A stretch of 64,000 nt of DNA, from the NCBI GenBank assembly GCA_013180625.2, contig SNVD02006055.1:170395-234394 (forward strand), given 5' to 3'. This document shows, piece by piece, positions 25,569 to 36,075 of this stretch (within the stretch, counting starts at the first letter, position 1; each line of letters begins with the position of its first letter). Position numbers and translations under genes: made by a program. A model generated the notes under the pieces. The model was not told the DNA's origin. It ran no database searches and worked only from the letters and a program-made list of their open reading frames with translations. Source of the DNA: Boswellia sacra. Lineage: Eukaryota > Streptophyta > Magnoliopsida > Sapindales > Burseraceae.

Positions 25569-26426
25569 TGTTGGTGTCAAAAACATGACACTAAAGCATA
25601 TGTTATGCACATGATTATTTTGGCCAACGTGTAATTAAAACAGGATGTTATATTGTTTCTTATTTATTATTTCTAAAAGTTTATTTTCTGATGTATTTGA
25701 TTCATATTGAATATCTCTTTAAATTGAGAAATAATTAATGTATCCTAGTTGAATTAGGAGTATATTTATTTGTGTCTTGTTATATTTAGGAGATTACTTA
25801 TATCACTTCTTAAAGTATTATTCTTTATTCTAATTAAGTTTGATTAAGATTCTACAGAATTTTGGAGAGATATCACAATCAGGTGTCACACTATATATAA
25901 TGTTACTTTACATAACTTATAAAGGTGTGTACGTTACGGCATTTCAAGAGATATTAGTGGAGAGCTTCACTGCAAAACTGGAATGCTTCTTTGAGTTTGT
26001 TTTATGAGGATTTTATTCATGTATAAGAAGTTATGATCGTGTATGAATTTTTTATAGGTCTGATTAAGTTAGTATACACTCGAGAGAACTTACGAGTTGA
26101 GTGTTTATGTAATTTAGTGTCAGACATCTTAGTTATATTTTACTTAACAGTGCGTTGTTAAGTTGTCAGCAACAGAGAATGGGCAATGTCACTAGAGTTT
26201 AAGACCTTCATGGGATTTTGTTTTATAAAGATTAGGCTAGTGTGTGAGAGTGAATCAGCACTCTAAACGATCCTTAAGATTGTACAAACAAGAACTTAGT
26301 GAATTGCAGCTCTAAGCTGTCTGTAGATGTAGGTTTTATAATCGAATCACGTAAAATCCTCTTGTGTCATTTTGCTTTACAATTTACTATTATATTGCTC
26401 ATAACTTCATACTCCAAGATCTCTCA
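25569..26426 (+). repeat. 5' LTR of the Sirevirus
   Basis: Starts TGTTGGTG and ends CTCTCA just before the primer site. It aligns with 41918-42330 joined to 49302-49683, which proves that the intervening DNA was inserted into the 3' LTR. Confidence 0.9.
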
Positions 26427-26428
26427 GT

Positions 26429-26440
26429 TGGTATTAGAGC
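26429..26440 (+). other. Primer-binding site of the Sirevirus
   Basis: TGGTATTAGAGC, one mismatch from the tRNA-Met complement, two bases after the LTR end. Confidence 0.85.
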
Positions 26441-26487
26441 AGGTTCGCTGACATACAAGTGAATAAAGATCACATTGATTTAGAGAC

Positions 26488-28190
26488 ATGGAGTTTGTAC
26501 GAAGTGGAGGATCCGGAACACAACCACCTATTCTTGATGATAGTAATTATTCTTATTGGAAAGTAAGAATGATGATGTATATCAAATCTCTTGATGATAG
26601 AACATGGACCAGTGTACTTAAAGGATGGACACCACCGACAAGATTGAATGCTTTTGGAGATTAAGAACCTAAACCTGAGGAGGAATGGACTGATAAAGAA
26701 TATCAGCACTCGAGCTAGAACTCAAAGGCTCTAAATGCAATTTTTGCTGCTGTGGATTTAAATTACTTTGGACAAATTTTAAGGCACAAAGTGGCTAAAG
26801 AAGCTTGAGACATTCTTGAGGTAAAGCATCAAGGTAAAGCTTATGTTAAAAGATATAAATTGATGAGATTAAATTCATAATTTAAGAATTTGATGATGCA
26901 TGAAGATGAGTCAATTTTTAATTTTTATTCTAAGTTGTGTCACATCACCAATTTTGCATATATGCTTGGCAAGACATTTACTGATGCAGAAATTGTTAGC
27001 AAAATAATTAGATCTGTCCCTGATAAATTTTAACCTAAAATTTCTGCCACCAAGGAAGTTAAAAACACTAATGAGGGTTGATGAACTGATTGACATTCTT
27101 AAAAACTTTGAGACTAATCATAGTGCTAGGAAGCAGAAAGGAAAGAGCATTGCAATCAATATTAAAATTGAAAAATTTGATGATGAAAGTAACGATGAGC
27201 TTGATGAAACTGATTCAAGATAAATTGCTTTCTAACAAAAAATTATGTCAAGTTCATGAAAAAGAATTTCAGGAAAGCCATTCAAAAAATTCAAAAAATT
27301 CAGCAAGGAGAATGACAAGAAGAAATCAAAGCAACCTGATAAGAAAGGACAGATTTAGTGCTATGAGTGTTTTGGTTATGAGCATATTCAATCTGAATGT
27401 GCTAATCTCAAAAAGAAGAATAAAGGCTTGACAACTACTTGGAGTGATGATTTAGAAACTGATTCAGAAGATCAAGAATACATGAGTAACTTTGTAGCTT
27501 TTACAACATGTATAGCTGATAAAGGGAAAACTATTATGTTTAGCATAATGAATAGTACAGATTGATGATGAAAATTTGTATACAGAAAATGATCCATAAT
27601 ACTATCGAGAGTTGCAAGAAACTTATAATGCACTTTATGGTGAATGACTGAGTTTGAAAGAAGAAATCAAAGCTTTGAAAAGAGAGATTGAAGTGCTAAA
27701 ATATGAAAAATCTTATGTTAAGACCTACATCACAGAACTACAGCTTGCTTTGGTAGACAAAACAGTACATATTGAGAAAATTACAACTGAACTGGTTGAC
27801 AGTGAGAGATGTGTTGATCAACTTATAATTGGGTCAGCAAAACTTGATTAGGTCTTGAGTCTTAGAAGAGACAATTCCACCAAACATGGCTTGGGGTATT
27901 CAGAAGGTAATGTTGCATCCTTATTAACAACGGTGCTTGTGAAAGCTTCAACATCAGACAAAAATTCTAAACCTAGCTCTAAAAGGTCAAGTCCTAGTTC
28001 AAGAAGGAATGAATTGTTTGTTTCCCCTTTAAGTTCTTTTAAATCCAGTCTTGAAAAGGTAAGAAAATTTATTCTAACATGTTGTTTTTGTGGTGTTAAA
28101 GGGTATATTAGACCTAGGTGTTTTAAATTATTGAGTCTTTTGCATAAAAAATCAAAATAATTCAAACAGTTACCAAAGACACAACTGTAG
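26488..28190 (+). pseudogene. Sirevirus gag with zinc knuckle and coiled coil
   Basis: The ATG at 26488 opens MEFVRSGGSGTQPPILDDSN and NYSYWKVRMMMYIKSLDD, the Copia gag/UBN2 start. A zinc knuckle near 27358 reads CYECFGYEHIQSEC (CX2CX4HX4C). At 27654-27848 lies a heptad-rich, Lys/Glu-rich coiled coil (EIKALKREIEVLKYEK), as in Sirevirus gag C-termini. A second CCFCG motif lies near 28083. Stops (first near 26663) and frameshifts break it. Confidence 0.85.
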
Positions 28191-28261
28191 TAGGTTAAGA
28201 AAGAAAACACAGTTTGTAATGTTACTTTTACTGCACTTAAGTATTCTTCTAACAATTTATG

Positions 28262-29407
28262 GTATTTTGACAGTGACTGTTCCAGGCACACGACTGGAAA
28301 TAGACAATTTTTGAAAGATTTTGAATCATACAGGGAAGAAAATATCACTCATGGTGATAGAGCAAAGAATAAGATTATTGGTAAAAGGATTTTGAATGTC
28401 AAAGGCCTACCTGAATTTCAAAATATTTTTGAAGGTTTGAAAGCTAATCTAATTAGTGTTAGTCAGATATATGATAATAAGTATATTGTTAATTTCACAC
28501 ATGATAAATGCATGGTTTTAGACAATCTTGGTAAATGCATTTTAGAAGGAAACAGATCTTTGAATAATTGTTATTTAGTAAGAAATGCACTTTATGCTAG
28601 GATCTCAGACTTAGAATTATGGCATCAAAAATTAAGACACTCAAATTACAAAGACTTGGTTAAATTACCTGAGTTAGGTGTTGTTAAAGGTGTTCCTAAA
28701 CTTAATGACAAAATAAATGAAATTTATGGACCATATCAATTGGAAAAACAAATTCGAGGTACACACAAAGCAGTCTCACATCTTAGCACATGCAAAATAC
28801 TTGATTTTCTTCACATGGATCTTATGGTTCTAATGCAAATTGAAAGCATTTTTGGTAAGAGATACATATTTGTTTGTGTGGATGATTTTTCTAGCTATAC
28901 TTGGGTTGATTTTATTAGAAAAAAATCTGATACTTTTGAAGCTTTTAGGAATCTTTGTGTTAAGCTGAAAAATGGACAAAACAAGAACATGGGCAAGATA
29001 GTGAGAATAAGGAGTGATCATGGCAAGAAGTTTGAAAATGTTAGCTATGCTGATTTTTGCAAATATCATGGAATTGAACATGAATTTTCAGCTCCCAAAA
29101 CACCTGAGCAGAGTGGCATTGTAGAAAGGAAAAATAGGATGCTTCAAGAGATGGTTAGAGTGATGCTTAATAGCAAGAAGTTGACCAAAAGGCTATGGGC
29201 TAAAGCAATAAACATTGCTTGTTATATTTCAAATAGAGATTTTCTAAGACCTAGCACTAACCGGACACCTTATGAAATTCTAAAAGTTAGAAAACCTAAT
29301 TTGAAATATTTTCATGTTTCTGGATGCAAGTGTTACATCTTAAATGATAGAGAGCAGTTAGGTAAATTGGATCTGAAAAGTGATGAAGGAGTTTTTGTGG
29401 GATATGC
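28262..29407 (+). pseudogene. Sirevirus protease and integrase, 5' part of pol
   Basis: The protease region reads WYFDSDCSRHTTG, where the family has D-S-G; Gly is replaced by Asp. One open frame then holds LWHQKLRHSNYKDL (GAG-pre-integrase) and the integrase core with HMDLMV, DDFSSYTW, RSDHGKKFEN and APKTPEQSG...VERKN, so the D, D and E catalytic positions are present. It continues to FVGYA, where CACTA element 1 cuts it. Coding resumes at 36076. Confidence 0.9.
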
Positions 29408-30180
29408 CACTACAAGAATTTTTTGCATATTTTTCACTTCACAATTTTTTTATTTGACAGTTTTTTAAAAAAGTGAGAAATTTAATCATTTCTTAAAAGT
29501 CAAACCAATCAATTTAACTTATTTGTCACTTTTTGTCTTATTCAATCACATATATATCACATTTTTATAAAAATTTGACAAGTATGTGAAAATGTAATTT
29601 TTTCTTTTCCCTCTCAAATTTCCCTCTTTCTTTTCAATTTTTTTTTAAAATATGTGAATATAATATTTAAATTTTAATAAATTTATTTAAATATAATTAA
29701 ACAATATTATTTTATTTTTGATCTAAAATTAAAAATAATTCTTAAAAATCTTTAAATTAAAGATAACATTATTATATATATGAAAAGAATAAATTTTTAA
29801 ATACTAAATTTTAGAAAAATGAATTTTTAAATGTGAAAATTTTATGAAATAAATAAAATTATTTTTTAATTTCAAAGTGATGAAAATCACATTATTTAAT
29901 TGCTTTGATGAAAATTAAGCAATTAAAAATATCAAAAAAATTATTTTGCAATAATATAATATTTTAAATATGCAAAAACATTATTATAATTTATTTTAAA
30001 AATGAAATTAAAACATTTAGTGCTTTAAAAATTATAAAAAATTAGTCTAATGGTGTAAATGAAAAAATTTGAAATATAAGGACTGAACAGGTGATGATTT
30101 GATAATTTTTAATAGATATGGATTTCTATGAATTTTACAATCCCATATAAAGAAAACGATACAACCCTAATGATGTAAAT
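29408..30180 (+). repeat. Left subterminal region of CACTA 1
   Basis: AT-rich non-coding sequence that aligns with the first about 180 bp of CACTA 2 (shared GTCTTATTCAATCACATAT-like and TTGACAAGTATGTG-like stretches). These are probable transposase-binding regions by family analogy. Confidence 0.7.
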
Positions 30181-31425
30181 CCCTAATTTTGGTTCTCTCT
30201 CTCCCCTGCCCTCAAAGGCCGGCAACCAGCCAAGCCGGCTACAGCGGCGTGGCCCCTTTGCAGATTTCTCGGATAATCTACAAGGTTTGCTCCCAAGACA
30301 ATCTGCCAGCAACTAGCCAAGCTGGCTGCAGCGGTGCCGCCGCTCTTATTGGTTTTATATCACGCTTGCTCTCGCTCTCTTCGTTGCAGACGACGACGAG
30401 CCCATCTCAATCGGTGCTGCCCATGTCTCTGATGACATCGCTTCTGAGGAGGAGGAAGCACCAATGCTTTTAGCACTCCAGCGAATACAGAGCTATTGAT
30501 TTTGCGATCTGGAAGTTTGAAGCCAATCGTGGGGAGGCTATGATTTTCCACTATTTTCTTTATCTTTTATTTTTATTAAATTTTATATTGTTGTTAAAAC
30601 AAGAAAGTTGAGAAATTTGGAGAAGGCAACGATAAGGTGATAATATCATCGTTTTAGTCTCGTTGACTGGAGGATTCAGCGGTGAGGAGGTATGTGTAAT
30701 TTTCTTACATTTTCTCGTTCACCGAACACAAAATTGTCCTCTGCTCTGTTTTCCTCTTTTCTTCTTTGTCCATGGATTTCTGCAGATGCATTTGAATCTC
30801 TACGACAGAGCTGTGAGTTTGTTTGTCCCAATAATGGCTTTTTAGAACAGGTGGCATATGACATTATATAGCGGGCATTTTTTTCTTTGAAGTTTTTATA
30901 CAGCAACTCAGTATCTTATTTTTTAAGATCTTAATTTTCTAGTTTCTCTGGTGTTTCTTGATCTGAAAATGTGTATTCCTTTTCCTCATCACAGCTGAAG
31001 AAGTTTGAGGATATGCGTTTCAAGGTTGACCATGCTAGCCCTATTTACAAAAGATTTCGTCTCAAAGTGTTAGGTAAGACTATTATCCTCCTTGATTTTC
31101 CAGTACATCTGCCTTAATCTGTTTGTCGTTTTGTCTTGGATTAAGAAGGCATTTTAATTTCTATTAATTAAGTTCTTTCCATTCTGGATTCTATGGGCTA
31201 GTTGATATTAAGGTAATGTAAAAAGTTATTAGTCATCTTGTGTCATGGGATACAGAGAACTAAAAGTAGTAAGCTCTTGAGCAAATTCTGACAATATGGC
31301 AGTTACTACCAAGAATTGATAGATGTTATATGCTGAGTATTTTAATGCTGGACAGTATTTTTTTTCCTCCAGTAATGCTGGACAAGTACATTGCTAATTT
31401 AAATGTTCTGGATTTCATTTTGCAG
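30181..31425 (+). other. CT-rich leader-like region and unidentified exon pieces in CACTA 1
   Basis: From about 30190 base composition shifts to CT/GC-rich, like a plant 5' UTR or first exon, with a duplicated motif (CCAGCCAAGCCGGCTACAGC near 30228 and CTAGCCAAGCTGGCTGCAGC near 30314). Possible exons end at GTATGT near 30690 and GTAAGA near 31075. One peptide, MRFKVDHASPIYKRFRLKVL near 31014, is not recognised. This could be the captured 5' end of one or more genes. Confidence 0.4.
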
Positions 31426-31907
31426 GTACAAGAAAGAAATATATGATCTTGTTAAAAAGCGATCAGAAGAGGTTGAAACTATAAGCGAGGTAATTAATAA
31501 ATGGTCTAGTTATTGGTGTCACTATCAATGCATCTCTTATTGGTGATAGTCATGAGTTAACCAGAAAAATGTGTGATGGTGCTGGGTAATCTACTTTGTG
31601 AAAATGTTATATTTCATATATCCTAGCAAGAAAAATTTTGCATTTTTTTTGGTTATATAAGAACAACTTTTACTGGTTTCCACTGGCATCAAATAAGCTT
31701 TATCAGTACCTTTTTATTTTATTTACTTTTCAAAGCAAGATAATCAATTTACTTATTAAGCATCTTTTGCCTTTTTCTTACTAACTACATGCAATACTTG
31801 CCAATTGCTTTCTTGGAATGCAGTACAGGATGCCAGAAGCTTATGATCGATCAAGAAGGGCATGTTGATCAGGACAAGAGATTTGCTGTGAGTTTGCAGC
31901 ATTATAG
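31426..31907 (+). pseudogene. DEAH-box splicing helicase PRP2/ESP3 fragment
   Basis: Two exons (31426-31489 and 31824-31907) match the region before the helicase core of plant PRP2-type DEAH helicases, which drive the first catalytic step of pre-mRNA splicing. Motifs are YKKEIYDLVKKRSEEVE and then YRMPEAYD...VDQDKRFAVSLQHYR. A tandem GATC duplication at 31845-31852 shifts the frame in the second exon. Splice sites are still GT-AG. No helicase motifs are present. Confidence 0.78.
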
Positions 31908-32214
31908 GTCAGTTGAAAATAAATTGTGTCTCATTGTAGTGATCACTGGGTTGTTTCACATGCAGCTCTTAAACTGGACTTTCTTGGAAAGTGCCTCCAA
32001 ACATAAACATGTTTTTTATTTGGGAAATTTTTATTTTGGAGCATAAATTGATCCTCATTAAACTCAACCATGCTTCCTTTTTCTTAATTTTCTTTTTGTT
32101 TCCTCTTTGTTATAAGTTAGGTTGGTGGTTGACACAAAGCAGAGAAGAAGAAGAAGAAATTTTTAGAGAGCCAAGTATACATATTATATATTTGTTTAGC
32201 TTCTGAGGTTAAAC

Positions 32215-33865
32215 ATGGCACTGCTGATGCTGATGATATCGCTTTTTCTCCAAAAATTTCTCACCCTTTCTTTGTCTCTAAACGGCGAAGGTATATATGC
32301 AGATATTCATTTCATATATTAAGATCATTTAAGATATATCTTTTGCATGTCTGTACATCTTTTCAGGCAAGTTTCGGATAAAGAAACTAATGATTTTTTA
32401 ACATATGCAAAGGTTTGGCACTGTTGAGGTTTCGAGAGAGAGTGGTGAGAGACCCGTATGGGGTGTTATCTAACTGGGACGATAGCGGTAGTACAGATAT
32501 TGATCATTGCTCCTGGTTCGGCGTTGAGTGTAGCCCAGATGGAAAAGTAGTCATTTTGTGGGTACCATCTTTCATGCCTCTGCCTTCTCATATGATTATT
32601 ATTTTTTCTTTTACATCTCTCATTTTTTTACCCTAAAAGAGTGAAAAAAAGAAGAAGAAGAAGAAGAAATTTGAAAGCTTTTGGATTTGGCTAATGCCGA
32701 CTATGATTGAATCAATATGGGGTTATTTTCTTTGTTTATTCTTAGATGTTTGTGACAGCATTTCACAATAGTTTATTCATGTAGGCTGATATCTAGCTAG
32801 TTTGTAAATTTCTTTTGACAAATTAAAATTGATTGAAACAATCAATTGACGGGCAAATATGTAGAGCAACAACAGTAGCATGGTGTTGAATGGCATGATT
32901 ACCTTCTTTCAACTACTCTTACTGGCGCGTTTGTTGACTCAATTATGAATCTTGTTAAGATCGACCTAAATTTTCAACCGTTAAGGTTCTGGTTAAAAGC
33001 TTAAAATTGTCAATGCTGAAAACAAGGTTCTTGATTGTTTAATTTGTTCTTGATTATAGAGTTGTTGATGGCCATGAAAGTGACAAGTATTTAATGCTCC
33101 ATGTGCGATGTCCTTGCATGTATTTTGTTCCCAGTTCTCTTGATCTCTTTCTGACTCATCACATCAATACTCAATAGTAGTAAGCTTCCTTTGGCTTTGG
33201 CCCCATCAATGTTCTGTGTAGGATACTTCTTAGTTTTTACACCTCCACTGAAAATGGAATAATTCTTCTATTTTGTATTGAATTGAAGTCACGTCCCTCC
33301 AATTTGATTCCAGGAATTTGAGAGATCTTTGCCTTGGAGGAACACTGGCACCAGAACTTGGAAAACTGACCGAGATAAAATCTATGTAAGCATGCAAATA
33401 TATGCTTCTGATCTTATCTTTGCAAAATAATAGTCTGAATTTCTTGCCCCTGGCCCTGCCTTTTCTCTGCAGTATTATGTGCAACAATTCATTTTCTAGG
33501 ACCGTTCCGAAAGAGCTGGGAGAATGGAAGAAGTTGGAGGTGTTGGACTTGGGATATGATAACTTTAGTGGACTAGTTCTTTTTGATTTTGGCAATAATC
33601 TGTCTCTGACTACCCTGTACGTGTGTGACCATTCCAATTCAATGCTGTGTATAGATGTTTATGTTTGCTAGTAACTTCTTGTGATGAGAGCCTTTATTGA
33701 ATTATCTTCTGATTTTAATTGCAGTTTACTGGACAACAACCAATACCTTGGTAGCACATCTGCTAAACTGTATGAAGTCAAAGCACGTTTTGAGTTTCAG
33801 GTGAAGAAGAACCAGCTAAGTAATGCTACTTTAAAAGCAGATGATAACAGAGGATTAGTTAATTG
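32215..33865 (+). pseudogene. MRH1-type LRR receptor kinase, 5' fragment with intact frame
   Basis: Five exons: 32215-32290, 32413-32557, 33314-33385, 33473-33616 and 33725-33865. All have GT-AG introns and matching phases, encoding 192 codons without a stop. Residues 1-25 form a hydrophobic signal-peptide-like start (MALLMLMISLFL). An LRR N-terminal cap with HCSWFGVEC and RFRERVVRDPYG follows, then LRRs with NLRDLCLGGTLAPELGKL, NNSFSRTVPKELG and LEVLDLGYDNFSG. This is the start of MRH1-like (At4g18640-type) receptor kinases. Transmembrane and kinase parts are missing. The last donor is kept, but the next bases in frame are TGG TAA, so unspliced RNA stops there. It could encode a short secreted LRR protein; expression is unknown. 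Confidence 0.85.
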
Positions 33866-34230
33866 GTAAGCAATTGGAGAGTTAATATGTACATATGTAT
33901 CTTTTTCCCATCAGTTATAGGCATTTTGAAGACAACCATACAGAATGCATGAAGAAGACAGAAAAAGGGAATAATTAGAAATATATATTCAATTTGAGAT
34001 TCAATTACGTTGTAAATTTTTTTTTACAAAACTGAAAGTTTGAACATAAAGCATTGTCACCGGCTTAAAGTTTTTGCTATTCTTCTGTGAATGGTTGGCA
34101 ACTTTGGTTTTCATTTTCTTTTTCTTTGTTTTGCTTTGAATTTATAACAATCTAATTAAGTATTTAGTTATTTGGTTTGATTCTGACTGATATTTGTGTA
34201 AAAAGTTTGCATGTTGCATTCCCTTGACAG

Positions 34231-35518
34231 AGCTGATGTGTTGAGAGAAAACACAGAGGCTGTATTTGCTGTGTGTGATGCTGCACATGGAAGATGGGCG
34301 AAGCTTCCTGGGGTTCGTGTACTTTTGCATCCTAGGTTGAGATTGCAGGATTTTTTGAGCATATACAACATTACCCAAGAGTTTATAACTGCTACAGAGA
34401 AGGTATCATCTTTCCATCTCCCAGTTCGAATTAAAGGATGGAAGTTATTTATTTATGGTTGTGATTCTGTTCTGTGCTAACATAACAAATAGGTGAAAGG
34501 CTGGGATATAGCATTCGGGAAACACTACAATCACAAGCCAAAGCCTTTGTCGACTTCCAGCATGAATCTCGAGTTAGTTTTCTCATTTTTAGTTAGTTCT
34601 AATGGACTTGGTTTTCACAGAACCTATCTCACTGAAGTAATCTTTCTTTTTTGGGTCACTGTAGATGACAAAAATTAAGGTAGTTCTTGACCAAGAAACT
34701 TGGGTGGAGGTAAATGTTCCTGATGAATTTCAGGCCATTGTGACTTCACTACTTAATGCTGAAGCATTGGTTTCTGGGAGTACAGATGATGTGGAAGGTA
34801 ATATGACAGCAAACTACAGTGAAGTGGCCACAAGCAATGATAATTCACTTGAAGCTCACAGTGAACCACACAATGCTCAACAGCACATTGAGCAGACAGA
34901 TTCAAGTGAAATATTACAACAAAATAATGCCCAAGTGAATTCTACATCTTTGGCAACAGCAAATGACAGAAATAACGCAGATGTCGTAGCATCCTCGACT
35001 CAAAGTAACAGTAATGTGAAGGAGCGTGGAAAATCTACCTCTCAAACCCTTACGTATGAAGGTGTTGGCTATGACATGGTAAACTGGTTAGTTATCTGGT
35101 TTTGCTTTTCTTTTCTTTTCCCCTACTTTGAGCTCTTGTTTCCTTTAGAAAGTTGCATTTGAACACCACAAACAAATTTATTTATGTGGAGTTCGTCTGC
35201 TCCTCTTAGTTGTCTATGCTATGATTCTCTTCTTCTTCTTCTTTTGGGTTTTATTTTTGATATGACTATAATTTCTATTGAAGAAACTTTGTGGTTTTAT
35301 TTTTCTATAATCATTTTATTGATTTGAATTTTTTTCCCTTATCATTCTTTTGTTTTCTCTCTGGTGGCTTAATATTGCTAAAGATGTTGTCGGAGTACAT
35401 TGGTATGAGTAATTTTTTGCCAGCACTTTCTTTAGAAGTTGTTCATCGAGTTGTGGAGATTTTAAAATTTTTCAATACCAGGACTTGTCAGCTTGTGCTT
35501 GGTGCTGGTGCTATGCAG
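34231..35518 (+). pseudogene. VPS54: VPS54 (GARP tethering complex) fragment
   Basis: Internal exons of VPS54, a subunit of the Golgi-associated GARP tether. Exon 34231-34402 reads ADVLRENTEAVFAVCDAAHG and RLRLQDFLSIYNITQEF. A second exon near 34495-34572 contains LQSQAKAFVDFQHESR in the family frame. Exon 34665-35086 starts MTKIKVVLDQETWVEVNVPD and includes a variable linker. The last, about 35370-35518, has SLEVVHRVVEILKFFNTRTC. Two acceptor sites look mutated: CAA instead of CAG before the second exon, GG instead of AG before the last. N- and C-terminal regions are missing. Confidence 0.87.
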
Positions 35519-35849
35519 GTAAAATTTTATCTGTAATGGTTGTTTTACGATCTTTTAAGCCTAATGAAAATTAAGAAAGGTCCTGGAATTTGCATTTGGT
35601 ATTGTTGAGGCTTAACTACACTTTTCTGTGCTTATATCTTTGATCTAAAGCTGTTTGTTGACTTTTCTTGTGGGTATCTGGTGTAGCCCAGAATTCTTTC
35701 TGTATTGTGTTTTAAACGTATAAATGCAGGTAAAATATTTAAACCTAATGAATTTATTAAAATTTTTAAAATACTTATTATATATATTATGAATTTATTA
35801 AAATTTTAAAATATTTATTATATATATTAATTTTTTTAAATAGTTGGTA

Positions 35850-36075
35850 GTTAAAAACTGCCAAGTATTTTTTTTTTTTAATTTTTTAACCTATCATACT
35901 TAGCGGTCTTTGACCGCCAAGTATGGTTAGATGCATATTTGTCACTTTGACCGACCGCCAAATATTATCAAATTGACTATATTTGGCGGTGCCATTGGTG
36001 GCGTTTTTAAGACTGCCAAATATATACATATTTGACGGTTAAAGACTGCCAAATATGATCATTTTTCTTGTAATG
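35850..36075 (+). repeat. Right subterminal repeat array of CACTA 1
   Basis: Several copies of TTTGGCGGT / ACCGCCAAATA in both orientations, e.g. GCGGTCTTTGACCGCCAAG (a palindrome near 35905), lead to the terminus. Clustered inverted subterminal motifs are the usual binding sites for CACTA accessory proteins. The array is nearly the same as at 49085-49301. Confidence 0.8.

Larger units (their letters stand above)
29408..36075 (+). mobile_element. CACTA element 1, non-autonomous, carrying three gene fragments
   Basis: Ends CACTACAAGAA and TTCTTGTAATG (one mismatch inverted) are bounded by TGC at 29405-29407 and 36076-36078, the 3-bp duplication typical of CACTA (En/Spm) elements. Removing it joins the split pol frame. 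No transposase is visible, so movement must depend on another element. Cargo, all on the plus strand: PRP2-like helicase, MRH1-type LRR kinase and VPS54. Subterminal motifs match CACTA element 2. Confidence 0.93.

Noticed and set aside
27848..28348. Minus-strand 166-codon ORF
   Set aside because: Antisense shadow of the Sirevirus gag C-terminal region.
28311..29468. Long open frame (385 codons) as a host gene
   Set aside because: It is Sirevirus GAG-pre-integrase and integrase; the last about 20 codons run into the CACTA 1 terminus.
35850..36075. CRISPR-like regular repeats
   Set aside because: The motifs are inverted, irregularly spaced and lead into a CACTA terminus; this is plant nuclear DNA.
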